Of a stretch of DNA of 26,897 bases, positions 14,078-21,559 are shown one piece after another. Under the pieces are notes generated by a model. That model saw nothing but the letters and a program-made list of their open reading frames with translations. It did not search any database and was not told where the DNA came from. The position numbers were made by a program, and so were the translations under genes. Positions within the stretch are counted from its first letter, which is position 1; each line of letters starts with the position of its first letter. Origin of the DNA: JAZQUM01 sp045631305 (GTDB lineage Bacteria > Bacillota > Clostridia > Oscillospirales > Oscillospiraceae); the NCBI GenBank assembly GCA_045631305.1, contig JAZQUM010000124.1, positions 1 through 26,897 of the forward strand, written 5' to 3'.

Positions 14078-15007
14078 ATGATACAGGAAAAAATCATCGT
14101 TGGGGAAAACACAAAGTACCCCCTGAAAGGCATTTTGACCTTGCCTGATGACACTTCGCAGCCTGTGCCTGCGGTGATTTTCATTCACGGGTCGGGCAGC
14201 AGCAACATGGATGAAAAGGTGGGTAAGCTTACCCCCTTCAAAGATCTGGCTCACGGCCTTGCTAAATACGGCATTGCTTCTGTCCGCTATAACAAGCGCT
14301 CCTTTTCCTATGGGCTGAAAATGCTGCTGGATAAAAGCACGCTGATCACCGCCAAGGAAGAGACCATCGACGATGCCATTCTCGCTACTGCCCTCCTGAA
14401 AAAGGACGCGCGCATCGACTCCGATAAAATTTTCATCGTGGGGCATAGCATGGGCGCTATGCTGGCACCCCGTATCGATGCCGAGGGCGGCCATTACCGC
14501 GGCCTTATCCTCATGGCAGGCACACCCCGCAAGCTGGAAGAAGTGATGCGCGGGCAGGTGGAAGAGATGCAGAAAACTGCCACGGGTCTTATGAAGAAGA
14601 TCGCGGATAAGCAGGCCGTGCAGATTTTGCCCATGTTTGACGGCTTGTACCAGCTTAGCGATGAAGTGGCCAAAAAGAAAAAAGTGGGCGGCGGTACCAC
14701 CCTTTATTATTTCAAGGAAATGGGTCAGCACGATATAGCAGACTATCTCGAAGCCACCAATAAGCCCATGCTGATCATGCAGGGGGAAAGGGACGTGCAA
14801 GTGAAGGTGGATAAAGATTTCAGCCTTTATCGTGAGCTTCTTGGGGACAGGGAAAATGTGACCTTCAAGCTCTATGCGGGGCTGAACCATGCCTTTGTGC
14901 CTGCGCTGTATGATGATATCATCAAGGCCACCAAGGAGTTTTCCAAAGAGCGCCACATCGGAGACGAGGTCATCGGTGACATGGCCCACTGGATTTTGAG
15001 CAACTGA
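14078..15007 (+). CDS. Alpha/beta hydrolase (serine esterase or peptidase-like)
   Basis: 309 residues, no signal peptide, so cytoplasmic. The fold is clear: an oxyanion-hole strand VIFIHGSGSSN (33-43), the nucleophile elbow GHSMGA with Ser124, an acid Asp240 in QGERDVQV, and His272 in GLNHAFVP. A charged helical cap sits at about 155-215. The YNKRSFSYG region after the first strands is like hydrolases of the dienelactone hydrolase/YfhR group. The substrate is unknown. It starts 19 bases after the DUF3784 gene with GGGGGAG upstream and ends at a shared terminator, so it is the fourth gene of the SdpR-controlled unit. Confidence 0.87.
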   Translation: MIQEKIIVGENTKYPLKGILTLPDDTSQPVPAVIFIHGSGSSNMDEKVGKLTPFKDLAHGLAKYGIASVRYNKRSFSYGLKMLLDKSTLITAKEETIDDAILATALLKKDARIDSDKIFIVGHSMGAMLAPRIDAEGGHYRGLILMAGTPRKLEEVMRGQVEEMQKTATGLMKKIADKQAVQILPMFDGLYQLSDEVAKKKKVGGGTTLYYFKEMGQHDIADYLEATNKPMLIMQGERDVQVKVDKDFSLYRELLGDRENVTFKLYAGLNHAFVPALYDDIIKATKEFSKERHIGDEVIGDMAHWILSN

Positions 15008-15012
15008 AAAAG

Positions 15013-15045
15013 AAAAGCTGTGAACCGGCGGTTCACAGCTTTTTC
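15013..15045. terminator. Bidirectional terminator
   Basis: AAAAGCTGTGAACC (15013-15026), a three-base loop and its exact complement, then T. The A-rich left flank (15008-15016) gives a U-run for the minus-strand carD-like gene ending at 15048. Confidence 0.92.
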
Positions 15046-15047
15046 GT

Positions 15048-15548
15048 TTATAAACATTCTTCCAGATGAGAAGCGAATCTTTCTGTTGCCTCATCCAGGG
15101 TGATACCCAGCGCGAAAGCAAGCTCGCCCATCACCAGATTTTTTACCTTGTTGTAAAGGCTTTCTTCCCGCATGGTCAGGGTCTTGCCTCGAGCCTTTTG
15201 CTGCAAATTCTTCTGGGTGAAGCCCTTGAGAAGGCCCAGCCACTTTTCCCACTCGCCACCGGAAAGAATTTCTCCGGCAAATTTGGCTACATAGCGGTTA
15301 TCATTGCAGAAAAGAAGATTGCAGGCGGCAAAGTTCTCTAAAAAAGCTTCCGCTTCCTGTGCGCCGATGGGGGCGCGGAGGCGGGTGTTGCCGCCCTCGG
15401 CAGGAATGGTTACTTTTGTCTTTTTGTCGTAAATGGGTTGGAGCACGTAGTGGGGGGCTTTCAAAACAGCGTAGCTTGGCACGCAGATATCCTCCACGCA
15501 GCACACACCGGAAGACCCGCAGACTACATAGTCCTTGATGCTGTACAT
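15048..15548 (-). CDS. CarD-family transcriptional regulator
   Basis: 166 residues. The N-terminal CarD/CdnL/TRCF RNA-polymerase interaction domain spans about residues 1-65: YSIKDYVVCGSSGVCCVEDI, then a YVLQPIYDKKTKVTIPAE strand pair. The C-terminal part is helical, ending in LALGITLDEATERFASHLEE, like the DNA-contacting helices of CarD proteins. Such proteins bind the polymerase beta subunit and tune initiation at ribosomal and stress promoters. The cluster of three cysteines at 10, 16 and 17 is unusual. The start has an AGGAG site. It is monocistronic and unrelated in function to its neighbours as far as can be seen. Confidence 0.88.
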   Translation of the reverse strand: MYSIKDYVVCGSSGVCCVEDICVPSYAVLKAPHYVLQPIYDKKTKVTIPAEGGNTRLRAPIGAQEAEAFLENFAACNLLFCNDNRYVAKFAGEILSGGEWEKWLGLLKGFTQKNLQQKARGKTLTMREESLYNKVKNLVMGELAFALGITLDEATERFASHLEECL

Positions 15549-15648
15549 ACCTTTTCTCCTGTAAGACTAAAACACACACAACAACGGATGGAATGGGAGG
15601 TTGTCTGATAAAAGCGTTGCGGCTGTAAAGATGGCCGCCTCCTCCCCT

Positions 15649-15677
15649 AGTATAAAAGTAGCATACTTCGACAGGAA
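15649..15677 (-). promoter_or_regulatory. Tentative promoter of the CarD-like gene
   Basis: On the minus strand TTCCTG (15672-15677), 17 bases, TATACT (15649-15654). The -10 is good and the -35 is poor. It would give a leader of about 95 bases. Confidence 0.35.
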
Positions 15678-15757
15678 ATGTAAGCAAAAAATCCTTCCTG
15701 CAGGGGAAAAGACCGAAAGTGACACAAATGTGTGTGTTGTGCCCCTTGTAATTGCGA

Positions 15758-15786
15758 TTGCAAGGTTTAAAAGGATGTGCTATATT
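15758..15786 (+). promoter_or_regulatory. Promoter of the helicase/binding-protein unit
   Basis: TTGCAA (15758-15763), 17-base spacer, TATATT (15781-15786), about 45 bases before the helicase ATG. The rest of the 281-base gap (15549-15829) shows nothing else I can name. Confidence 0.65.
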
Positions 15787-15829
15787 AGAAAATGAGAAAA
15801 TTTTAGGATAAAACAAAGAGGAAAGAAAC

Positions 15830-16987
15830 ATGGAATTTACACAAGGCGTGCCCTTTGCTCAGCTGGGTCTGAGCGAAGAGATGCTGCGCGCTATTGATAA
15901 AAAAGGGTTGAAGGAAAGCACTCCTGTGCAGGCAGGCTGCATTCCTCCCATGCTGGAGTGGAAAGATGTCATCGCCAAGGCACCCTCCGGCACGGGCAAG
16001 ACCTTTGCCTTTGGCATTCCTATTGTGGAACATGTGGACGCGGAAAGCGAAGATATTCAGGCGGTGATCCTGGCGCCCACCCGTGAACTTGCCATGCAGA
16101 TCACCGATGAGATGCGTGCTGTTGCCCAGTTCCGCGCAGGCGTGAAGCTGGTGTGCTTATACGGCGGCCAGCCCATTGGCAAACAGATCCAGACTTTGAA
16201 AAAGCGTCCCCAGATCGTGGTGGCTACCCCCGGTCGTCTCAGTGACCATATGAAGCGCCGCACCGTGCGCCTTGACAAGGTGCAGACCGTGGTGCTGGAC
16301 GAGGCAGACCGCATGCTGGATATGGGCTTCATCCACGATGTGACCCGCATTCTCGATAAAATGCCGGGCCGCCGCAACATGGGCATGTTCTCTGCCACCA
16401 TTTCCCGCGAAGTGATGGATATCTCCTGGGTCTACCAGCGTGATCCCGAGGAGATTACCGTGCAGGCCAAGGAAGAAAACAAGCCCGATATCGCCCAGTA
16501 CCGCCTGGAAACTGACCCCAACCAGCGTGTAGATGTGATGGAAAAGATCATCCGCGGCGAGGGCTACGAACGCGTGATGGTTTTCTGCAACACCAAGGGC
16601 AACACTGAGCGCTGCACCAAGTTTTTGCAGATGCGGGGTCTGAACGCAGGCTGCATCCACGGTGATATCCCTCAGAAAAAGCGCGAAGCCGTGATGGATA
16701 CCTTCCGCCGCGGTGAACTCAATGTGTTTGTAGCCACCGACGTTGCTGCCCGCGGCATCGACGTGGATGATGTGGAAGCGGTGTTCAATTACGATGTTCC
16801 CGAGGAAAACGAATATTACATCCACCGCATTGGCCGCACGGGCCGTGCCAAGCGTGCAGGTGCTGCCTATACCTTTGCCTGCGATTTCCCCAACCGCATG
16901 CGTTTGGATGAGATCGCCAAGCTGACCCGCAGCGAGATCGTTACCGTTACACTCAATGAAGAGGGGAAAGTTGTGCCTCTCAAGTAA
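15830..16987 (+). CDS. DEAD-box ATP-dependent RNA helicase (minimal core)
   Basis: 385 residues covering only the two RecA-like domains. Q-motif: GLKESTPVQAGCIPP (Gln34). Motif I: APSGTGKT (Lys57), with Pro-Ser in place of the usual x-Thr. Ia: PTRELA. Ib: TPGR. II: DEAD at 157-160. III: SAT at 188-190. IV: VMVFCNTKG. V: ATDVAARGIDV. VI: HRIGRTGR. There is no C-terminal RNA-binding extension of the DbpA or CshA kind, so specificity probably comes from partners. It may help ribosome assembly or mRNA turnover. GAGGAAAG precedes the ATG. The peptide-binding lipoprotein starts 15 bases after the stop. Confidence 0.93.
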   Translation: MEFTQGVPFAQLGLSEEMLRAIDKKGLKESTPVQAGCIPPMLEWKDVIAKAPSGTGKTFAFGIPIVEHVDAESEDIQAVILAPTRELAMQITDEMRAVAQFRAGVKLVCLYGGQPIGKQIQTLKKRPQIVVATPGRLSDHMKRRTVRLDKVQTVVLDEADRMLDMGFIHDVTRILDKMPGRRNMGMFSATISREVMDISWVYQRDPEEITVQAKEENKPDIAQYRLETDPNQRVDVMEKIIRGEGYERVMVFCNTKGNTERCTKFLQMRGLNAGCIHGDIPQKKREAVMDTFRRGELNVFVATDVAARGIDVDDVEAVFNYDVPEENEYYIHRIGRTGRAKRAGAAYTFACDFPNRMRLDEIAKLTRSEIVTVTLNEEGKVVPLK

Positions 16988-17002
16988 AAAGGAGAACGGG
17001 CC

Positions 17003-18703
17003 ATGAAAAAGAAAAGAATTTCTGCGCTGATCCTTGCGCTTTTGCTGCTGGCAGGCCTTCTTGCTGGCTGCGGAAAAGATGGGGAAGAAGATGCCCCTGT
17101 AGAAGTGGATGCAGCGCTGGTGGGTGACTTTATCACACTGGATCCCGCATACTGCACTACTACGGCAGAAAAAAGTGTGATTATGCACCTCTATGAAAAT
17201 TTGATGATTGCCACGGTGGATATCTCCGGTGCGCCGGCGGTATTGCCCGGCACGGCAGCGCGCTACAGCGAGACCGTGAATTATGACGGCACGGTGACTT
17301 ATGTTTTCTCCATTCGTGACGATGCTTGCTGGAGCGACGGAACGCCCCTTACCGCAGAGGATTTCGTTTTTGCATGGCGCCGCCTTGCCGACCCCAAGAC
17401 GGATTCTCCCAATGCAGATCTTCTGCGCATGGTGCAGGGCTATGAAGAAGCCCGGGAAAAGGGCAAGATGGAAATGCTGGCAGTTTCTGTTACTGAAGAG
17501 GGTAATTTTCAGGTGATCCTCACGGGTAACTGTCCCTGGTTCCTTTCTGATGTCTGTACTGCCGCTGAAACCATGCCCATCCGTCAGGATGTGCTGGAAA
17601 AGCAGGCAGAAGCCACGGCAGAGGGTGAAACGCTGAGCTGGATGGGTCAGGCTGAACTGCTGACGGGCAATGGTGCTTATATTCTCGAAAACTGGAACGG
17701 CAGTTATCTGAAGCTCAAGCAGAACAGCCGCTATTATAATGCAGAATCTCTCGGCCCTGATCTGCTGGGTTTCCGCGTGGATATCACGGCGGAAAATGCG
17801 GAAAAGCTTTTTGAAAACGGAAGCACGGATTTTGTTTCCTGTCTCAGTGATGCTACTGCGGCAGAAACTCTTGCCGCGCTGCAAAGTGCGGATGAGACGG
17901 CTACGGCTGCGCCTTTGGGCCGTGTCCACTGTGTGCTTTTCAACAACAGCATCGGTGCCTTTGAAGATTATCAGCTGCGTCAGGCGCTGACCTATGCAAC
18001 AGACCGTAACCTTACTGCGGCTTTTTGCGGAGCGGATGCAGTTGCAGCAACGGCTTTGGTTCCCTATGGGGTTGCCTCCAATGCTGGTGAGGGAGAGGAC
18101 TTCCGCGCATTGAACGGGGAAGTATTTTCTCTTAATGCCCAGGACTATGAGAAAAATTTGGCTGATGCCCAAAAGGCGCTGGAAGCTGCGGGCTATGCCG
18201 GCGGCGAAGGATTTGCTGCCTTGGAGATGATCTATCCCGAAGGGGATGAAGTGGCAGAAAAGGTGACGAGAAGTCTTTGCGTCCAGTGGAAAACGGCACT
18301 GGGTATCACAGTTACTCCTGTGGCAAAGAGCAGAAGCGATTATAAAGCGGCACTTTCTTCGGGGACTTATGATATTGCTTACGGTTTGTTTGCCGCAGAG
18401 TATAATGATCCCATGGCCCTTCTTCACCGCTGGGTCTCCACGGAAAAGGAAAATGTGATTTACTACATCAATACCGCCTACGACGTACTTTGCCGCGTTA
18501 TTGATGCCTCCGGTGATAGCAGCGCCCGCGCTGCCTACCTCTGCGATCTGGAACGGTTGCTGCTGGAAGACTTTGCCCTGATCCCCATCGCTTTTGATGG
18601 CTATCTCCATGGTGTGCGGGAGGATCTCACCGGTGTCAGCGAAGCGGATTTCGGTGTGTTCGCTTTCCATAAGGCTGCCTTCGTGACGGGAGAAGTCAAG
18701 TAA
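17003..18703 (+). CDS. Oligopeptide ABC transporter substrate-binding lipoprotein (SBP_bac_5)
   Basis: 566 residues. It has a lipoprotein signal: KKKR, a long hydrophobic core and the lipobox LLAGC with Cys23, then an acidic linker. The mature protein is an extracytoplasmic solute-binding protein of family 5 (OppA/DppA type), with the signature VFSIRDDACWSDGTPLTAED (about 110-129) and FVFAWRRLADP, and the C-terminal lobe region ending with a return to the LTGVSEADFG segment. It should capture peptides at the cell surface. No permease or ATPase gene lies beside it, so it must use a transporter encoded elsewhere or act as a sensor. AAAGGAG lies 9 bases before the ATG. It is cotranscribed with the helicase, an odd pairing. 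Confidence 0.92.
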   Translation: MKKKRISALILALLLLAGLLAGCGKDGEEDAPVEVDAALVGDFITLDPAYCTTTAEKSVIMHLYENLMIATVDISGAPAVLPGTAARYSETVNYDGTVTYVFSIRDDACWSDGTPLTAEDFVFAWRRLADPKTDSPNADLLRMVQGYEEAREKGKMEMLAVSVTEEGNFQVILTGNCPWFLSDVCTAAETMPIRQDVLEKQAEATAEGETLSWMGQAELLTGNGAYILENWNGSYLKLKQNSRYYNAESLGPDLLGFRVDITAENAEKLFENGSTDFVSCLSDATAAETLAALQSADETATAAPLGRVHCVLFNNSIGAFEDYQLRQALTYATDRNLTAAFCGADAVAATALVPYGVASNAGEGEDFRALNGEVFSLNAQDYEKNLADAQKALEAAGYAGGEGFAALEMIYPEGDEVAEKVTRSLCVQWKTALGITVTPVAKSRSDYKAALSSGTYDIAYGLFAAEYNDPMALLHRWVSTEKENVIYYINTAYDVLCRVIDASGDSSARAAYLCDLERLLLEDFALIPIAFDGYLHGVREDLTGVSEADFGVFAFHKAAFVTGEVK

Positions 18704-18750
18704 GTTGTTTTCTGATTTGGCCTTTTGTGTATTCCGCTTGGAAGTTCGTG

Positions 18751-18779
18751 TTGACATTCAACTGCGGAAGAAGTAAAAT
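18751..18779 (+). promoter_or_regulatory. Strong promoter in the gap after the binding-protein gene
   Basis: TTGACA (18751-18756), 17-base spacer, TAAAAT (18774-18779). No normal gene lies between it and the terminator ending at 18896, so it may drive a small RNA. Confidence 0.6.
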
Positions 18780-18785
18780 GAAGGT

Positions 18786-18896
18786 GCAAATAAGGCGCTG
18801 CTTAAGCGGCGATTCATAAGGGGGTTATCCGCTTTCTTGTCCCCCGATTCTACAGAAAAAAGCCGCGGTATGCGTTAGCATTGCCGCGGTTTTTAT
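18786..18896 (+). ncRNA. Candidate small RNA of about 110 bases
   Basis: The stretch runs from the predicted start of the 18751 promoter to the terminator at 18855-18896. It can fold: GCGCTGCTTAAGCGGC near 18795-18811, and a GGGGG/CCCCC hairpin (about 18821-18846). No known RNA family was recognised; it is not SRP RNA, 6S RNA or a riboswitch I know. Alternatively an ATG at 18778 opens a 13-codon frame with a GGAAG site, which would be a leader peptide, or the region is just the 3' end of the upstream mRNA. Confidence 0.35.
18855..18896 (+). terminator. Intrinsic terminator
   Basis: A two-part stem: CCGCGG (18863-18868) with CCGCGG (18884-18889), and inside it ATGC/GCAT around a GTTA loop, followed by TTTTTATTGTTTTTATTTTTA. 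It closes the transcript of the binding-protein gene and/or the candidate small RNA. Confidence 0.82.
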
Positions 18897-18907
18897 TGTT
18901 TTTATTT

Positions 18908-18936
18908 TTATATCATTAAGAAAGATATGCTATAAT
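18908..18936 (+). promoter_or_regulatory. Probable promoter of the FMN reductase-UbiD-UbiX operon
   Basis: A perfect -10 TATAAT (18931-18936) with a weak -35 TTATAT (18908-18913) at 17 bases, about 30 bases before the first ATG. The poor -35 may mean that an activator is needed. Confidence 0.5.
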
Positions 18937-18967
18937 AGCTTCAAGAGAAATAAAAGGAGACATTATT

Positions 18968-19603
18968 ATGGAAAAGACCAAGATCCTTGTTATTTGTGCA
19001 AGCCCCCGCAAGAAGGCCTCTTTGTATGTGGCAGAGCAGGCTGCCAAGGCTGCTGCTGAATTTGATCCCCGTATCGAAACGGAAGTGGTGAACTTTGCAG
19101 GTAAAAAGATCGAAGCCTGCAACGGCTGCGGCTACTGCAAGGAAAACAAATGCTGGTGCATTAAGAAAGACGATATGCAGGAAATGTTCGATAAAATGCT
19201 GGATGCTTCCGGTGTGATCGTGGTGTCTCCTGTGTATGTAATGGCAGCGACTCCCCAGCTTCATGCGTTCTGTTCCCGTATGCGCCCCGCTATGCATTGC
19301 TTCCCTGAACTGCTTCGCAATAAGTTCTTTGCGGCAGTTGCCGTAGGCGGCACCCGCAACGGCGGCGAAGAAACCACCGTTTCCGACATTATCAATCTCT
19401 TCGGTACCCGTACCATGAATGTAGTCACCAACGAAGTGGGCGGCTACACCGGCGGCAAAGTGTGGAGCCAGGATAAGGGCGCCGAGGGCTGCGAAGCTGA
19501 TACCATCGGCATGAAAACCGTGACCGACCTTTCCCGCAAGCTGGCTGAAGTTTGCCTGATCTATGATCTGGGCAAGGCTGCGCTGCAGGCAGAAAAGGAA
19601 TAA
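18968..19603 (+). CDS. Flavodoxin-family NAD(P)H-dependent FMN reductase
   Basis: 211 residues with a flavodoxin-like fold. The phosphate-binding loop is ICASPRKKASLY near the N-terminus. A cysteine-rich segment CNGCGYCKENKCWC (about 51-64) precedes KDDMQEMFDKMLDASGVIVVSPVYVMAATPQLHAF, typical of the FMN reductase/iron-sulfur flavoprotein-like group. With six cysteines in that segment it might bind a cluster, although the classical iron-sulfur flavoprotein spacing is not exact. AAAAGGAG lies upstream. It is first in an operon with UbiD (13 bases on) and UbiX. UbiX needs reduced FMN, so this enzyme could supply it (inference). Confidence 0.88.
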   Translation: MEKTKILVICASPRKKASLYVAEQAAKAAAEFDPRIETEVVNFAGKKIEACNGCGYCKENKCWCIKKDDMQEMFDKMLDASGVIVVSPVYVMAATPQLHAFCSRMRPAMHCFPELLRNKFFAAVAVGGTRNGGEETTVSDIINLFGTRTMNVVTNEVGGYTGGKVWSQDKGAEGCEADTIGMKTVTDLSRKLAEVCLIYDLGKAALQAEKE

Positions 19604-19616
19604 AGGAGGAAATATA

Positions 19617-20951
19617 ATGGCAAGAATTCATGATCTGCGCTCCTTTATGGAAGTGCTGAAGGAAAACGGCCGTCTGGCCACCGTGGAAAAGGAAGTCAAT
19701 CTGGTTCACGAAATCGGCTCTGTTATCTCCACGCTGGAAAGTGAAAGCGGCAAGGCTGCCCATTTCACCAACGTTTCCGGCACCGGTTTTTCCGTAGCAG
19801 GCGGCATGCTGGCTTCCATGGATAATATTGCGCTGGCTCTTGGCGTAGATAAGAGCGAAATTACCGACCATCTGGCAAAGGTTATTGAGCATCCCATCGC
19901 CCCTGTGGTGGTGGAAGATGCACCCTGCCATGAAAACGTGCTCACCGGGGATGCTATTGACATGACCCGTGTGCCCGTGCCCACCCATGCGCCTCTGGAT
20001 GGCGGCCCCATTATTACCGGCGGCGTGGTCCATTCCAAGAGCCTTAAGGGCGGTCGTCAGAACCTTTCCTTCCAGCGCATGCATGTGAAGGGTAAGGATA
20101 AGTTCTGCATCATGATCAATGAGTGGCGCCACCTGAAGGAATTTTACGATGAAGCAGAAGCGGAAGGTAAGGCTCTGCCTATCTCCGTTGTTATCGGTTG
20201 CGATCCCACCATTTATATCGCAGCAGGTGTCCGCTCCGATGAAGATGAAACCGGTTTTGCCGGCGCTATGCGCGGCGAACCCGTTCGCTGGGTGAAGTCC
20301 GTCACCAACGATATTTATGTGCCTGCCGATGCAGAGTTCGTCATCGAAGGTGAGATCCAGCCGTATCTTCGTGAAGAGGAAGGCCCTCTTGGCGAATTTA
20401 CCGGCCACTATTCCGAGCCCTGGAAGAGCCCCGTGGTAAAGGTCACCGCTATCTGCCACCGCAATAACGCTATTTATCAGACCATCAACGGCGCATCCTT
20501 CGAACACATCAATCTGGGTAACGTTCTGCCCCGCGAGCCTCTTTTGAAGAAGTTTGCCAAGTATGTTTCCAGCGGTGTTACCGGTGTGCATATTCCTCCC
20601 TACGGTGACGGTTTCCTTGCCATCGTGCAGATCCGCAAGAAGAATCCCGGCGAACCCAAGAACGTGGCTTTGGCCGCAATGATGACCTATGTCAACATCA
20701 AGAACGTTATCGTGGTGGATGACGACGTGGATATCTACAACGCAGCCGACGTGATGTGGGCGGTTTCCACCCGTGTGAAGCCTGAAGATGACATTTTCTA
20801 TGTGCCCAACGCACAGGGGCATGAACTGGATCCCTGCTCCGATACCCGCGGCGTGCAGACCAAGATGGGTATCGACGCTACCCGCAACACTGAGTCCCGT
20901 ACCAACAGCCGTGTGGTCTATCCCAAGGTAGATCTCAGTAAGTATCTTTAA
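19617..20951 (+). CDS. ubiD: UbiD-family prenyl-FMN-dependent decarboxylase
   Basis: 444 residues from the ATG at 19617, which has AAAGGAGG 8-9 bases upstream; an in-frame ATG at 19563 lies inside the preceding gene. UbiD enzymes reversibly decarboxylate aromatic or alpha,beta-unsaturated acids. The prenyl-FMN and catalytic residues are visible: Asn149 and Arg154 in GGRQNLSFQRMHV, His172 in NEWRHL, and Glu255 and Glu260 in EEEGPLGEFTGHY. The spacing matches fungal Fdc1 (Asn168, Arg173, His191; Glu277, Glu282). The site is therefore complete. The length fits stand-alone bacterial UbiD proteins. The substrate cannot be read from sequence; lack of a small VdcD-like subunit gene argues against a standard vanillate decarboxylase set. 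Confidence 0.94.
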   Translation: MARIHDLRSFMEVLKENGRLATVEKEVNLVHEIGSVISTLESESGKAAHFTNVSGTGFSVAGGMLASMDNIALALGVDKSEITDHLAKVIEHPIAPVVVEDAPCHENVLTGDAIDMTRVPVPTHAPLDGGPIITGGVVHSKSLKGGRQNLSFQRMHVKGKDKFCIMINEWRHLKEFYDEAEAEGKALPISVVIGCDPTIYIAAGVRSDEDETGFAGAMRGEPVRWVKSVTNDIYVPADAEFVIEGEIQPYLREEEGPLGEFTGHYSEPWKSPVVKVTAICHRNNAIYQTINGASFEHINLGNVLPREPLLKKFAKYVSSGVTGVHIPPYGDGFLAIVQIRKKNPGEPKNVALAAMMTYVNIKNVIVVDDDVDIYNAADVMWAVSTRVKPEDDIFYVPNAQGHELDPCSDTRGVQTKMGIDATRNTESRTNSRVVYPKVDLSKYL

Positions 20952-20955
20952 GCCT

Positions 20956-21519
20956 ATGAAAAAAAGACTGGTAGTAGGAATCAGCGGTGCCAGCGGCGCA
21001 CCGTTGGCGATTGATCTGCTTCGCGAAATGCAGCTCCATGAGGAGTGGGAGACCCACCTTGTGATTACCGATGGCGCCAAGCGCACCATCAGTGAAGAAA
21101 CGGAACTTTCCCTTGCCGAAGTGGAAGTTCTTGCCGATGCGGTGTATGATGTGAATGATATTGGTGCGGCTATCGCCAGCGGCACTTTCCGTGCAGAGGG
21201 CATGGTCATCGTGCCCTGCAGCATGAAGACACTTGCCGGTGTTGCTACAGGCTATGCAGATAATCTGCTGCTGCGTGCGGCAGACGTAATGCTCAAACAG
21301 CGGCGCAAGCTGGTAATGAGCGTGCGGGAGACGCCCATTCACGCACTGCATCTGAGAAACATGCAGACGGTAGTGGAACTGGGTGCTGTGGTGCTGCCCC
21401 CCATGCTGACCTTTTACACCAAGCCCAAAACCATTGAGGAAATGACCCATCACATTACGGGGAAAATTCTGGATGAATTTGGCATTGAATGCAGCGGTTT
21501 TTCCCGTTGGTGCGAATAA
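20956..21519 (+). CDS. ubiX: UbiX flavin prenyltransferase
   Basis: 187 residues. Joins dimethylallyl phosphate to reduced FMN to make prenylated FMN, the cofactor of UbiD encoded immediately before it. Flavin-binding motif GISGASGAP (8-16), the family motif VIVPCSMKTLAGVATGYADN, and RRKLVMSVRETPIHALHLRNM for prenyl phosphate binding are all intact. It starts 4 bases after the ubiD stop and has no clear ribosome binding site (CTTTAAGCCT), so its translation is probably coupled to ubiD. That tight coupling supports a dedicated cofactor-enzyme pair rather than a ubiquinone pathway gene. Confidence 0.95.
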   Translation: MKKRLVVGISGASGAPLAIDLLREMQLHEEWETHLVITDGAKRTISEETELSLAEVEVLADAVYDVNDIGAAIASGTFRAEGMVIVPCSMKTLAGVATGYADNLLLRAADVMLKQRRKLVMSVRETPIHALHLRNMQTVVELGAVVLPPMLTFYTKPKTIEEMTHHITGKILDEFGIECSGFSRWCE

Positions 21520-21559
21520 TCGTGCAGCGGCTTGAAAGAACTTAAAAAGGAGAATGCAC

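Noticed and set aside
16157..18757. An 866-codon open frame on the minus strand
   Set aside because: It lies wholly opposite the helicase and the binding lipoprotein, both certain. It has low-complexity composition and no motif.
19425..21224. A 599-codon minus-strand frame
   Set aside because: It is the shadow of the FMN reductase, ubiD and ubiX genes.
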